Below, piece by piece: positions 38,271 through 51,192 of a stretch of 64,000 nt of DNA. Origin of the DNA: Absidia repens (lineage: Eukaryota > Mucoromycota > Mucoromycetes > Mucorales > Cunninghamellaceae); contig MCGE01000006.1 of the NCBI GenBank assembly GCA_002105175.1, positions 1,302,001 through 1,366,000 on the forward strand, read 5' to 3'. The notes beneath the pieces are model-generated. The model was not told the origin of the DNA. It worked only from the letters and a program-made list of their open reading frames with translations, and did not search any database. Made by a program: the position numbers and the translations under genes. Every line of letters starts with the position of its first letter. The stretch's first letter is position 1.

Positions 38271-41200
38271 TTATTTCCTCCAGTATTGCGCCCATTTGTG
38301 TACAGTTTCCATAATTTGAGGGAATAAGGCGTTGACACTTTCCGATATAAGTCCCTGGAAATAGGCAATGGCAGCTTCTTCAGATAAATCAAGTCTAAAC
38401 TTTTCTTGGACCTATTCATCATTGATTTCAACAAACACAAATATATAAATTATCACTACCTGTTCCTTTTTCTTTTCTGTTTGTCGTACCTTAATGACTG
38501 CCTTATCAGGTTCGATTTTGATATCAGGGATATTGGCGTCCACCATCAGGGCAAATAAGTTGAGAATAAGATTTGCATTTCGTCGTAGAGTTGTGAAAGC
38601 GGTATAGCAGAATTGCCTAAACTTGTTGTAATGAGGAGAATCGGCCCCACCCATTGCTTCAATCATTTCCTTGCAAAGCTTCATTGGTGGTGGGAAGGGC
38701 TTAGGATCACGCCCAAGGATAAAACCAAAATCGACATGGAAAAGATGGCCTTGAGGGGAGAGTAATAGATTGTCCAAATGTCGATCACCCACACCAAGTA
38801 AATAAGTAATCACACAATACCCCGCACAACTTCGAATATAGTTCTCCATCACACTGCTATTGATGCCATAAATGCCATTTGGACTTGAATCAGGATGATG
38901 TTGCCGGAAATAGCTGAGGACGTTGTTTTGGTGTTCATCCAAGACGGCCGCTAACGGTTTCGAGGGTATAAATTGCATCAGTCCATGTTCAGGTCCAGTG
39001 GCAAGGACTTTGTAAGGTGTCAATTTCAAATCAAGGTTTTCTTTTCGTAGTAGCTTGTCCATCAATGTAATAATTTGAATAACCAGTTGATCTTGTCGCA
39101 AGTCATCACCACTTTTAAAAATAATCTAATAAAAAGGCACCAAGTTTAGTTTTATTGGCCATCATTTTTATTGAACTTTTTTTTCATTATTTTCACTTAC
39201 AGGGTATTCAGTTTTGTCGTCACATGTAAAGGTCAATCGAAGAGGTTGCAAATTGCTATTAAATATGTTGGACTTTTCAGCCAAGACACCAGTGACAATT
39301 TTCGTAGGATCAAGAGGTAGTGGTAATGATGGAATGGAATGCAGAGTTCCTTTTGGATCTGAGATAAAGGCCCGAAGCTTCTCCACCTTTCATAAAAAAA
39401 AAAAAAAAAAATAACACAATTTTCGATTAGTCACAATCAAGACCTGTGTTGATCACACCCTTCTTACCTTTTTAGACCGGATATCTTTCATATCACGTAT
39501 TTCCTTGGATAAACGAGATAGATTCTGAATCAGTTCGCCTTGTTGTCGCAGGGTATCACGTCTTTGATGACCGTGAGGTACCTACGAAAAAATCATAAAA
39601 AAAAAAGCAAGTTAGTTCATGAAGGATTCTTTGGTTAAGCGTCATACGTATTCGTTCCTTTTTTCGTATACCTCTAAAATCGCCGTCAAGTAATGATATG
39701 CCACCCTTGCATACATTTTCCCAACCACCTTGTCTTCACATTCCACCATGAGATACCAATGAAAGTAGTTACCGAGAATAGGATTTTGTGTAGCACGGTC
39801 AATCAAGAATTGCACCAAAGAAGATTCGTAAGAATTGGCATCCTTTTCGTTGAAATGTTCAAATTTGAGAGCTTGCACCAGTTGTAGAAGATATAACAAT
39901 AGATCCTAATAGATGGAAAATTACTTTGTGTCAAGTCACAGTCGTTCATGTTTTTATACATGTAAATTAACTTACATCGTCGTCAGCTTTTCGTAGCTGA
40001 TTCACTGCATAAGACCGCACAGCCCGATTTTCGAATTCTTTCCCAAGAAGTTCTAATGCATCATCCACATCAATATCAGCCCACATTGGTAGCAAATCCA
40101 CAGCTTGACGAACTTCAGTATGATCGATCCAAACCACGCATTTTAAGAATTTGGTCAATGCCTAATAACAATCAAAATAATAGTTCATCAGTATAAAGCA
40201 TTGCTTATTCTTTCTTTTTTTATATAAGTCATACCCGTTTATCCCTTGTTAAATAAAATCGGAATTTCCATACCAGATCCTTTTCTTCAGCAGTTAATGT
40301 TTGACTTGGCGGATACGCCATGATACTCTAAAAAAATTCGGGCGACAATAAAAATAATGTTCTGAGTAAAAACGGTAATAATAATAAAAATATCCATTAC
40401 GTACATTCAATTCGTCTCGAATTTTGGGGTTTGGTTTAAGGTCACGATCGAGAGGCCCGTTGCGATGACTTCGTACAAGACGGCGATGTTTGGCTTCAAC
40501 AGGGTTATCGCGAAGAAGATCAGGGTCTAATATAACCGAGTAATGTGTCAATGTCGATTCCGTTGGATGTTGGGATAATCGTCGAGTATCGTTGTTGTTA
40601 GCGTTGTGCATTGGCTGATTCATAGCATTAGCGATTGCTGTATTGGTTTGTGGTGCTGGTGCCTGCTGATCACCAAGAATTCTTGTTGGATCCAATAACT
40701 TGTATTCCTAAATCATTTTTTGAAAACAATAAATAAATAACATTCATTGAGAGGCTATTCATGCCATTCCCCCCTACTCTTTTTTTTTTTCTTCTTACCG
40801 TGTCACCGTAAACAACAGGAAAATCAAATTTCGGTAACTCAATGTATAATGCCAAACTGTCAGAAGATAGTGATGCTTTCTAATAAGTAAGAATAAATGA
40901 TGAATTCAAGTCTAGTATCATATATATGCCATTCTTACCTTGTGTATTTGTTCAATTTTTCTAAATGCCAAGTTGTCTAGCCATTCGACGGGTTGAATAT
41001 TACCGCAATCATAACGTTTCACTAGCTAATGACATTGATGTTAGCATTGATGCCTGTTATTCGTTATCTCAAGATTTACCTTTTCAAGTTTGTCCATATC
41101 ATCTGTTGCTTCGATCTTACTTGGTGTGGTTGTGTTCGTTCGTCCATCCGCTTCCATTTTTGTCCACAAGTGTAGTTTATGTTTTCCTTTACGCAAAGTA

Positions 41201-41856
41201 CTAGATAAGAACAAACCAAGGCATCTGAGTAATCATCGTATGTATAGGCATATCATATTTGTTGTTCGTTACCTATGTTTCCCAAAAAGTCGCATTGTAG
41301 TTCCGCCAATAGCCTCCAGTTTTCGAGGACTTGCAATACCCCAGACCGTGATCGCAAACTGAGCAGAGGACGGCAAGTCGCTATATTTGATGGGTAATGT
41401 CAGCCATTCGTTCCAACTAGATAGAAAAGCAAAAGTCAATATTAGTTTCCTGGGGTGTGTATGTTGATTGCTATGCGCTGTCCTTACTTCCAATGATTCT
41501 TGAAGGCTTTGTAACTGGTTCTTGCTGCCACTGTTAACGGTTTGTTGTCGCCAAATAACTGGACCGTAACATAATAGTCAGGATGTTCACTATTCATACA
41601 TAAATACATAAAATGAATAAAATAAACCACTCTAGTTTTGAATAGCAAGCAGTTCAAGATTATACACAAATAAGCGGTAGGTAATCCTTACATATCCTGT
41701 TTTGTGACGAGAGGATGGTGCTGTAACGAGCCTTCTAACGTAGAACTATAGGTGATAGAGATAGAGTAAGTATATGTAAGCAAGCTTTCATGTTACTTAC
41801 ATTTTGATAGTCACCAGTCGTTCAACATCTTTTGTCAAACAATAGGAAAAATCCAT
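38271..41856 (-). CDS. VPS34: Class III phosphatidylinositol 3-kinase Vps34
   Basis: This kinase phosphorylates phosphatidylinositol to PI3P on endosomes and pre-autophagosomal membranes, working with Vps15 and Atg6/Beclin. Fifteen exons sum to exactly 846 codons (845 residues), close to yeast Vps34. Order of domains: an N-terminal C2 domain ([19 protein letters not shown] ... [21 protein letters not shown]), a helical PIK domain ([20 protein letters not shown] ... [18 protein letters not shown]), and the kinase domain with [19 protein letters not shown], the catalytic [12 protein letters not shown] and activation segment [18 protein letters not shown]. The C-terminal helix ends [10 protein letters not shown]. 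Several exons are 54-100 bp. Every junction restores a family block. Confidence 0.96.
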
Positions 41857-42042
41857 TGGGTGTGCGTAAAAGTCAACAAAAAGGAAATCGACAAGAGAAA
41901 GAGGTATTCTTGTCGGAGGTTAAACATTCAGCATTTTTTTTGACACTGGCGGGTTGAAAAAGTCGAGTAATGTTTTTTTCTTTTTGGATTTTTTTTTTTT
42001 TCATTCTAGTCATATATCCACAATAACACAACTTTATCAACT
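41857..42042. promoter_or_regulatory. Short bidirectional promoter, Vps34 / TFIP11
   Basis: Only 186 bp separate the two divergent start codons. It is T-rich on the TFIP11 side and purine-rich on the Vps34 side, with no TATA box visible. Confidence 0.5.
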
Positions 42043-44319
42043 ATGGGACGGCGAAAACAATACATGGACGAAGACGTTGATTCATCAGACGATGAAGGTG
42101 GCCGTATCAATTTTGACGTGACGGATCAAGACCTGGAAGATGAAGCCATGGGGTTTTCTGGATTTCAACAAGCACGAAACCAAAAGCGTCAAAAGCGATT
42201 TGCTGATGATATGGGTGATAGCGATGACGATGACGATGGTACCGGTGGGCGTATGGGGATTGGAAGCTCAAGTCGGTCATCTACACTAGCAGATACCAAT
42301 ACCAGTTTTTTACCAGCAAAAAAGGATCCCACCAAAGATAGACTGAAAGCGCAAGAGAACACCAACTCCAGCAACAAAAAAAGATCAGCATCACCTACAT
42401 CAAGACAACGTGGCTCCTCGACACCTTCTTCACCTGGTCCTGGATTCGCTGATTTCACCAAACATACTACTGGCATTGGTATGAAACTATTGCAACAAAT
42501 GGGCTGGACAGCAGGAAAAGGTCTCGGTGCTGGTGGCGAAGGCATGGTGAATCCTGTGGAAACAAAGCAACGACCTAAAAACATGGGGATAGGTTTCCGT
42601 GGATTTCAAGAACGAACAGATCAATCAAGGATGGATGATATGGAGGAATCTTCTGACTCTGACCAAGACGACCAAGACAAGACGACTGCGGCAACACCAA
42701 GACAGGCGTGGAAGCGACAAGAAAAAGCACCAACACCATCTGCCGGCAAACAACAGCGCAAACCAAAGAAGGTGATGTACCAAACAGCTACTGATATTTT
42801 GACCGAGACACAACAACAGCAACAGCAACAGCAACAAAAGGTGATTGATATGACAGGTCCCAGTGTACGAGAAATCGATCTTGCAGATATCAGACGCACC
42901 GACTCACCAACGTTAATGGAAACTACCACACGCTTACCAGAACTACGACACAACATGCGGCTCATTGTCGATTTATCACGAGGCGATTTAGAAAACTTGT
43001 CAAGGGAAAAACAAACCACTGCGCTTCGACTTGGTGGTATGAAAGAGGAATTAGAGGCGATTGAACAACGGTACAAAGCGGATCAAGAGCGACTGGAGAA
43101 ATTTCAGCAAGCAAAGGCGATTGGATTACAACTACAACAGACAGCGAAGGATGCACTTGCTAATGGAATGTATGAAAATGCCAACATCACAACCCTGTTT
43201 GGCGAAGCGTTTGAACAACTCAAGACAAATTATATGGATCAAGTGGTGCAAATGGGTTTGGATTCCATGGTCGTGGCTGTCTGGGCACCCATCATGAAAT
43301 ACAAGTGTGTCCATTGGGATGTATTGGCAGAACCTACATGGGGTGTGGATGATATCAAGAGGTGGCGACCTTTATTACGATCAAATGACGACAATATGAA
43401 GAAGAATTCATCATCCAACAGACGGCATACCAAACAAAACCAACCCCTTGTGGCGACTCCTTATGAAACGATGATGAACACCATTTGGCTCAGTAAAGTA
43501 CGAAGTGCAATCAAGTAAGTCGACTATTTTTTATAGGATAAAAAAAAAGGAGGTTGGTGGTTGAAACTGAGTATTGATTTTTTTTTTTTTTTTTTTTTTA
43601 GCAATACATGGGACGTGCGGGAACCTGATGCAGTGGTACAACTCATGGAAGCGTGGAAAGACACATTACCTCGATTCATATACGAAAACATCATCTATCA
43701 ACTCATCTTACCGAAACTAGCCCGCGCCGTCAATGATTGGGACCCTCGGAACGACAAGCAATTAATACACGTCTGGATCCACCCTTGGTTACCGGTATTG
43801 CAGGCATGGCGACTGGCAGATATCTTTACCACGATTCGACACAAACTCTCCGTGATTTTGCGACAATGGCACCCATCGGATGAATCTGCTTTGGAAGTGA
43901 TAGGCCGATGGAAGGATGTATGGACCGCACAGCAAATGGACAGCTTCTCTCAAAAGAATGTGCTACCGAAACTGACTCAAGTGCTCCGCCAAGAATTTGT
44001 GGTGAATCCCCATGATCAACAACTGGAACCCTTGGCGTGGTGTCTGGCATGGCAAGGTATCCTCTCTGATAAGATGTTTGGTTCGATGCTGGAAAAAGAA
44101 GTATTCCCTCAATGGCTCCGTGTGCTGTACAAGTGGTTGACGATTGATCCCGACAAGGTGAATTTCGATGAAGTCAAGGAATGGTACATGTGGTGGAAAC
44201 AGGTCTTTGCATCATTCGGTGTTGCGGATCATCCGGTCTTGTTAAAGTGTACTAGAAAAGCTCTGGATATGATGTCGGCGGCTTCTAGCGGTGAATTTAT
44301 TGAACCTCCTGTAGTTTAG
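42043..44319 (+). CDS. G-patch splicing factor TFIP11/Ntr1-like
   Basis: TFIP11 (yeast Ntr1/Spp382) activates the DEAH helicase Prp43/DHX15 to disassemble spent spliceosomes. Two exons (42043-43514 and 43602-44319) give 729 residues. The acidic N-terminus (MDEDVDSSDDEGGRINFDV) matches the TIP_N region. A G-patch follows at about residues 145-190 (GIGMKLLQQMGWTAGKGLGA ... RPKNMGIGFRGF), with its conserved glycines in place. The second half is the GCFC-type domain with WDVREPDAVVQLMEAWKDTL, LARAVNDWDPRNDK and AWCLAWQGIL. Poly-Gln and acidic runs sit in the linker. The intron acceptor has a long T run. Confidence 0.95.
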
Positions 44320-44787
44320 CTAGTAGTAGATCCCTCCCCGTCACCTCTTTTTTTTCTATTAGTATTAGTATTGTCATCTTATTTTTTTTTTTTTTTTTTT
44401 TTTAGCTTTTTTTTCTTTCTAGTGTTATATATCATATATCGTCATTTCTGCTTGAAACATTCTTCTTATACACTGTCCTTTAAAAAAACACATTTTGTTT
44501 GAACTACTGTATATTCCTTACATACATTGTCTTCTTTAATAAAATATTATATCATATCCATAGAGTAAAGAGGTGTGCATGTGTATAGATGTCTGTGTGT
44601 ATATGCTGTAGAGACCCACATTGACGATAGCAAAGGGAAAACGAAATTGCATCGTATTTATGGGGAACATAGTTACTCTGATTTGTGTGGTCATGCTTTA
44701 TACAGAAAAACAACGATTTTTTAGAACTTCTTTTTTTTTTTTGGTGTTTTTCATCTACATAGAAAGGGTTGGAAACTTGTCAGAAAA
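44320..44787. other. TFIP11 3' region
   Basis: T-rich DNA with AATAAA at about 44538. No gene is seen. Confidence 0.4.
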
Positions 44788-45390
44788 GATTTCAAATCCC
44801 GCCCACGTGAAATATATATATGTTTTTACCTTCTCTTTCCTTTTTTCTTTTCTCATCATTGTAAACTCTTTAGGGACATGGTAATCTTAGATTAGCATCA
44901 AAACTAGTTCAGAAGGTTTTCAGCTCAGGGATTACAAGATGTACGGGGGAAAGCTTTTCCTTTTGAATTCAGGATTTAGGACCACCATTATAAGTTGGCT
45001 CTTTGGAGTTTCCTTTAACTTAGTTCATATTTAGTCTGTCCATAGTTTGAATCTATATTTGAATAAAATATAATTTTTTTTTGCATGCTTCAATGAAAAA
45101 ATGTTCCATTTGTTCTCATTTGTCTTGTGATATAGATCCCTTTTTACCATTGCTCCTTTAGATTAGTGTTGACAGTTGTTGTGCTTCGATAAAACTTTTC
45201 CATTCATATATAGTCTTACTCATGGCTTGTTTGTTCTAGAGTATATTAGATCCCTTTTTACAAGTATCTCTTTATACTGGAGTCAAACTTCTTCAGATTC
45301 CTCAATATTCTCTTTCATGGTATCTCCAGTAAATCACTCGAAGGGTGATTTTGATGTATGTTGCTGGCGTGGGCTACACCGTGGTGAGTG
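44788..45390 (+). repeat. Dispersed repeat family A, copy 7 (near full length)
   Basis: Has the cleanest head (ATTTCAAATCCCGCCCACGTGA at about 44789), a C/T-rich tract, the body with ACAAGATGTACGGGGGAAAGC and GGATTTAGGACCACCATTA, a TTGAATAAAATATAA signal at about 45059-45073, and a second module with GTTGACAGTTGTTGTGCTTCG. Confidence 0.65.
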
Positions 45391-45583
45391 AAATTTGTTA
45401 GGCTATTTTGTTATCTTTACTGCATTTTGCCGGTATTTAGGGTTTCCCCGACGACGATATTGGAATTTTTAGTATACATTTTTATATTTACTAGCGACAA
45501 GCGTGACGTATTCGACCTTATACAGTACTCGAAACAGCAATTTTTAAACAGACTCAGGATCTGAAAGAAGATACTGGCCTTTT

Positions 45584-45624
<41 letters not shown>

Positions 45625-46130
45625 AAACGAGTTCGATAGGGCCACTGGTTGAAATATATTGATTTTTTTTTTAATTCTGTATTATGACTCTATACGCCTT
45701 CTAGACCCCATCGAATCCCAAGGACGTCCAGTCCTCTGCCACACCCATATACCAATTCCAGGTCTCTGAACTCAAAATGGAATGCTTTCCTGGGTCTACT
45801 CTATCATTTTTAGTAACAGCTCAATGCGCTATCTCTGACGCTATACAAAGGAGGGAAGAGGGTCTCCCAAATATGCATCCAACTTTAGCATCTTCCTTTC
45901 ACACTCGAAATGGATGATGCGGGCATGATACGCATGAGCGTATTCCCTGTAAATTTTCAAACACCGGTGACTTTTTTTGCCGAACATATCATGTGTCAGA
46001 TTTCGAAAATGCGGAAAAAGGTAAAACAATTATTTTTTCCCTTGTACCGCTTTTTCTTTATCTGCTTTTTTTTTATATAAAAAAAAACCTTACATACGCC
46101 TCTTCTTATATAATACTATATTCACTATAA
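45391..46130. other. Intergenic with decayed reading frames
   Basis: Contains a T run of over 30 bases at about 45589-45620. Minus-strand open pieces occur at about 45640-45780 and 45841-46029 (for example LDVLGIRWGLEGV and FECERKMLKLDAYLG). They look protein-like but are broken by stops and phase changes. This may be the relic of a mobile-element gene; the family is not recognised. Confidence 0.25.
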
Positions 46131-46247
46131 TATATTTATAGATTTTATCACATTAACAAAGAGGTATGTATTGTGTTGGCTTCGTCATGTCAGTCATTGT
46201 CTAAAACATACTATTCTCACTTCTTTTTTATGTAGAACTTATTGACT

Positions 46248-47084
46248 ATGCAGCTGGATAAAAGTATTATATTTCGTGTGGTCAACATCATTGTGGGTTG
46301 CTTTATGATTATTGGTGGAGTTGTGACAATTCTCACTGGTGGTAATGTTAAGATAGACAAAAGCAACACAAAGCTTGAAGCGTATTGTACTCAACTCGAT
46401 CGTTTTTTTAGGGTTTCCTCAATTCATACGTGGAATCTATTGTATACTGTTTGGTGTCATGGTATTTTTGTTTGAGTTCCGTCTACCGTCAGTAGTATCA
46501 CAATATGTATCGTTTATGTTTTCGTTCTTTGGGCGTGGTGTATGTAAGTCAGTTGAATGTGAATATAAATATATCATGTTTCATCAGTGAATATTTCCCG
46601 CTCATCTGATTTTCTTTCTTTGTTTGTTTCTTCTTTATTCAAGTTTATATATTGTAAGTCAAACGAAAAGTTAGTGAATATATGGAAAGACTTACTCGTG
46701 CATTTGGTTTTGTAGCATTGGATGTATCTTATTGAACTACCTTCCTCTTGGCATTGCTTCTGGGGTGATTGTAAGTGAAATCATTGGCGGAGATTGTGGA
46801 AATACTTGGCGGAGTCTCTATTTTTTACGCATTAACTAACATCGACGTTTTTTTTTTTTGTTATTCAGGTCGCAATTGCTGGTGTTGCCTTTGTTATACT
46901 TCAGTTTGTCAGTTCAATCGAGCCACCAAGTAATATGCGACGTGAAGCTTTGGATGATTCGTTACAACATGGAGCTGGACTTGGGACTCGTGCATCAAAT
47001 TGGGCAAATGAACATCAATCAACGCAATCACCTTATGGACAATCAGCAGCTGAAGCTGGATATGCGTCTGGTGGCAATATATGA
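46248..47084 (+). CDS. COPI-associated/Tvp-type Golgi membrane protein
   Basis: A small four-helix membrane protein that resembles the COPI-associated family (yeast Tvp15/Tvp18-like), found in the late Golgi. Five exons (46248-46341, 46412-46543, 46644-46653, 46716-46770, 46869-47084) give 168 residues. Membrane segments are IIFRVVNIIVGCFMIIGGVV, FPQFIRGIYCILFGVMVFLF, FYIFIGCILLNYLPLGIASG and VIVAIAGVAFVILQF. The cytosolic tail is rich in Ser, Gln, Asn and Gly. The third exon is only 10 nt, yet it is needed to give GRGVFYIFIGC in frame. An additional intron probably lies in the leader (donor GTATGT at about 46164, acceptor ATGTAG at 46230-46235). Confidence 0.85.
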
Positions 47085-47645
47085 TGAATATATATGTATA
47101 TTACACAACATCTCTTTTATCTATTAAATAAATTATGAAATGCCGTTTATCAACATTTATACGTGTAGTCAATGAGGAAATGGATGTGCTTTGGGGGGGG
47201 GAGGGACGGTTTGGGAAATGAGGATAGGATGAAAGCTGACATTTCTCAACACCCCTAGATATTGATGCTGCTGACAGGTAAGGAATTTTTTTATTTTAAA
47301 AAACAACCTAAGTATGATGAAATTACTCGCAAATGCTAATTCTACTTTGGGGAACGGTTTTTCTTTTTATGTATACTTTTACGGATCGTAGTCGACATTT
47401 TATAGTCCGTTCGGCAAACACCAAACCTGACAGATTACACATCATCAATCTACCTTACAGATATCATGGAATAAAACAACACGTTTGTAAATGACGCAAA
47501 AAGCCGTATATTTTACCGCCTCAACTTTGGAAGTAAGTAACAATGAATATATAAATATAGAAAGGGTGGTCGATGTATTTTTTTTACTAATCTTCTTTCT
47601 TATTTTATTTTTGTTTATATTTTCTGCATCATTCTTGCTTAAATT
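47085..47645. other. Intergenic, no gene seen
   Basis: Region between the Golgi protein and the first ENA-type ATPase. AT-rich close to the ATPase start, with no motif named. Confidence 0.4.
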
Positions 47646-50600
47646 ATGATTAAAAATAAAGACAACAACGCAACTCAACAGCAGGAATCATTACCATGGC
47701 ATACAAAAAAGGTGGATGATTTGGTCTCTAGTTGGAACACTCATCTCGATATTGGTCTTTCAACAGAAGAAGCAATAAAGCGACTACAAGTTTACGGATT
47801 CAATGAACTGTCTTCTGATTCTGGACCCCAATGGATCAAAGTACTTCTTCGACAATTATTGGATGTGATGAACTGGATTTTTTTTGCCTTGGGAATAGCC
47901 GCCATTGCACTTCATGACTATATCACTGGGCCGATGCTGATGGCTTTGGCCCTTGGGAATCTGCTCCTCTCTTTCTCTCAGGAATATGCTGCCGAACAGA
48001 CACTGGCTGCCCTTCATAGTCTATCCTCACCCTCCGCCAATGTTATCCGTGATGGTAATGAACAAACAATTCCTAGTCGGGAAGTGGTTTTGGGGGATTT
48101 GTTGCTGATTAAGGAAGGTGACTCTGTTCCTGCCGATGCTCGTCTTTTTTGTGTTACGAACTTGGAAGTGGATGAAGCCTTATTGACCGGTGAATCTGTA
48201 CCTGTATCAAAACAACTGGTTGTGCTGGAAAATCATGGTAAGATAAAAAATAAAAATGAGGAAATAAATATTGAGAGAGAGAAAGAGAGAAGGAGAGGAT
48301 GGGGAAAGCAATGAAGCTAAAAAAAAAAAAAACTATTATTATATTTAGATGAACCATTGGGTGATCGCATCAACATGATTTATAGCTCGACTATCGTATC
48401 AAAAGGGCGTGGACGTGGAATCGTGACCTCATGTGGCATGAATACAGAAATTGGAAAAGTAGCTACCAAATTGGATGAAGCCGGTGATGGCAACACAACA
48501 AGATTGCAAAAAAGCTTGAACAAAATGTATATTGTCTTGATGATTGCTTCAGTTATCTGTGTTTTGACTGTGTTGGCTTCGGTGAAATTCAAGGCAAATT
48601 ATGATATCGGCATGTATTGTATGACAGCTGCTCTTTCCGTTCTTCCTGCCGGCTTGACGACGGTGATGACATTGACGTTGGTGCTTGGTGGCAAAGAAAT
48701 GGCCAATCAGAAGGCGATCGTTAGAAAACTCAAATGCTTGGAAACTCTTGGGTCCGTTACCAATATCTTTTCTGACAAGACTGGCACGCTAACAATGGCA
48801 AAAATGGTGGTGGTACGCTTTTGGACGCTCAATGATGGCTACTTTTATGTGGAATCAAATGGATTGACACCCCAAGGCAATATCTATCGTACTGAAGGAC
48901 TGACGGATAACGCAAAAGGACTCAGCTTTGAAGGTGACATGATCGACAAGGAAAATATCAGCGGTGAACTGGAACATTTGATTCAATGCGCAGCTCTTTG
49001 CAACATGTCAAGCATACATCAACGTATACCCAGGGATAGAGAAGGCAGCGATCTCGACAACGTCAGTAGTTCTGGGGAAACCATCGCGGAACGCAACGAA
49101 ACGACGGTTGAAAAGCGACAAAATGGTGATGATAATACAACCGAGTCGGATGATTGGATGTCCAGTGGTGCACCTACAGAGGTAGCTCTTCAAGTTCTGG
49201 CATACAAATTTGGCATGGGAAAACCAACCTTGATGACGAATGGCTGGAAGCTTTTGGTGGAATATCAATTCGATTCAAATGTCAAGCGCATGTCAACTTT
49301 ATGTGCAAACGGTGACCATATCGTGCTATTTACTAAAGGTGCTGCAGAACGTATATTGGAACTTTGTGTCAATCTGGCGTCTGAAAAGGAAATGGAACGT
49401 GTGCAAGCTACAGTGGATGGGCTGGCTGGCAAAGGACTCCGGGTGATAGCCATGGCTTACCGCGTGATGGACGGTGTCAATGTGGAAAAAGCCAAAAGCA
49501 TGTCTCGTGACGATATTGAAGGTGAACTGGTATTTGTTGGTCTTGCTGGTATCTATGATCCTCCTCGTGCACAATCTCGTCAAGCAGTGGATGAAGCACA
49601 TTGTGCGGGTATTTCGGTGCATATGTTGACAGGTGACCATGAAGTGACAGCGACGGCCATTGCAAAAGAAATCAACATCTTGAACGAAACATCCATGTCC
49701 AAAGAAACTATTCGATCTTTGGTGATGACGGGAACTCAGTTTGATGCCATGTCTGACGATGCTATTGACCAGCTGGAACGACTTCCTTTGGTGGTGGCTC
49801 GATGCTCTCCCGAAACCAAAGTCAAAATGATTCAAGCTTCCAAGCGGCGTCACAACATTTCTGCCATGACAGGCGATGGGGTCAATGATTCACCTTCTTT
49901 ACGTATTGCGGATGTCGGCATTGCGATGGGGAAGAATGGCAGCGGAGTGGCCAAACAAGCTTCTGACATTATCTTGACGGATGACAACTTCGCCACCATC
50001 ATCAGGGCAATTGCTGAAGGGCGACGAATTTATCAAAACATGCAACGATTTCTCCTTTACTATTGGATTACTATGGCGGGCGTTGCTATGATGGTTCTTG
50101 TTTGCTTGGGTGTGCGTGATCCCTTGGGAAGGTCTGCGGCTCCTCTCTCGACAGTCCAGATGTTGTTTTTGTACCTGGCGGTTTCGCCACCTGCCGCAAA
50201 CTTATCCACCCAAGAGGCATCAAAAACGATAATGATAGAACCGCCACGACCATCTCGGGAAAGTATCTTCAACAAGGAAATCATTCTGGACACGCTGGTG
50301 TATGCATTTGGTATGACTGTCATATGTGTTGCAGCCTTTTTCATTCCTCTTTATACCAATGGTCACCATGGCGTTGAAGGTGTCGACTGCGACTCAAACT
50401 ACCAACCTGGTCTGTGTGATGCTTTATTCCGTGCACGCAGCTCTCTCTTGGTGGTTGCCTGTTTGACCTGCCTGTTAGTGATGGTACATTGTCGTGCTTA
50501 CCGTGATTCGCAGTGGAATTGGGCTGGATTACAAATGACGCTTCGATCACCGACAGTGATTTTGACCCTAATCTTTGATACGGTGCTTTTGTCGATATTT

Positions 50601-50777
50601 ATGTATATTCCTGTGGTCGCTATCAAGGGATTCCGCCAACTAGGGATTACCTGGGAATGGGGTTTATGTGTTGGGCTGCTTGTGTTTTATGCCGCTTTTG
50701 GTGAATTTTATAAATGGATCAAACGCACATTTATGACCCCCCTGACAAATGAATCTTCCCCTCATTACACCGTTTAG
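47646..50777 (+). CDS. P-type cation ATPase, ENA (type IID) family, copy 1
   Basis: ENA-type ATPases export Na+ or K+ across the fungal plasma membrane. Two exons (47646-48237 and 48349-50777) give 1006 residues. In order: a cytosolic N-domain with WHTKKVDDLVSSWNTHLDIG, two membrane helices, the actuator motif LLTGESVPVSK, the phosphorylation site IFSDKTGTLTMAKM (Asp near residue 339), the nucleotide-binding region with APTEVALQVLA and FTKGAAERIL, the hinge MTGDGVNDSPSLRIADVGIA then MG, and six C-terminal helices. SSTIVSKGRGRGIV just before helix 3 is typical of ENA pumps. All catalytic motifs are intact. The intron position and phase are shared with copy 2. Confidence 0.95.
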
Positions 50778-51192
50778 CCTTTTTATTTATTTATTTATTT
50801 ATTACTGTTATCACCTTCCTTTTGTCTTTTATTATCAATGCCTTTATATATTTTTTGATTTTATTTACATCGAATATAGATATTTTATTATTAGTAGTAG
50901 TATAGTTAGTTTTTTTTGCGCAATAGAACATAATAAAAATGCACTTGGTCTTTTGTTGGCCCTTCTATCTCTTTTTTTTTTCGACTTCCACGGGAAGTTT
51001 ATTTACTCGCCTTTTGAGCGATATGTGCATGAATACGTTCAACTTGTGTGGGGAAGGAGCAGACGTGGTATGAAGGGTGTGGCTTATTGGCGGTCTTTTA
51101 AAAATATCTAGGGGGTGCGATTTCAACTAATAAAAATTCCCTTTTTCCTCTTCCTTTCATTTTTCTTTTCACTTTAGAAATATAATTCAAAT
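50778..51192. other. ENA ATPase 3' region and Tim13 promoter
   Basis: AT-rich, containing a (TTTA)n run directly after the stop codon. No other gene is seen. Confidence 0.4.

Noticed and set aside
49326..49853. 175-codon minus-strand frame and its counterpart at 62033-62467
   Set aside because: Both are antisense of the same conserved ENA ATPase segment, so their similarity to each other reflects the sense genes only.
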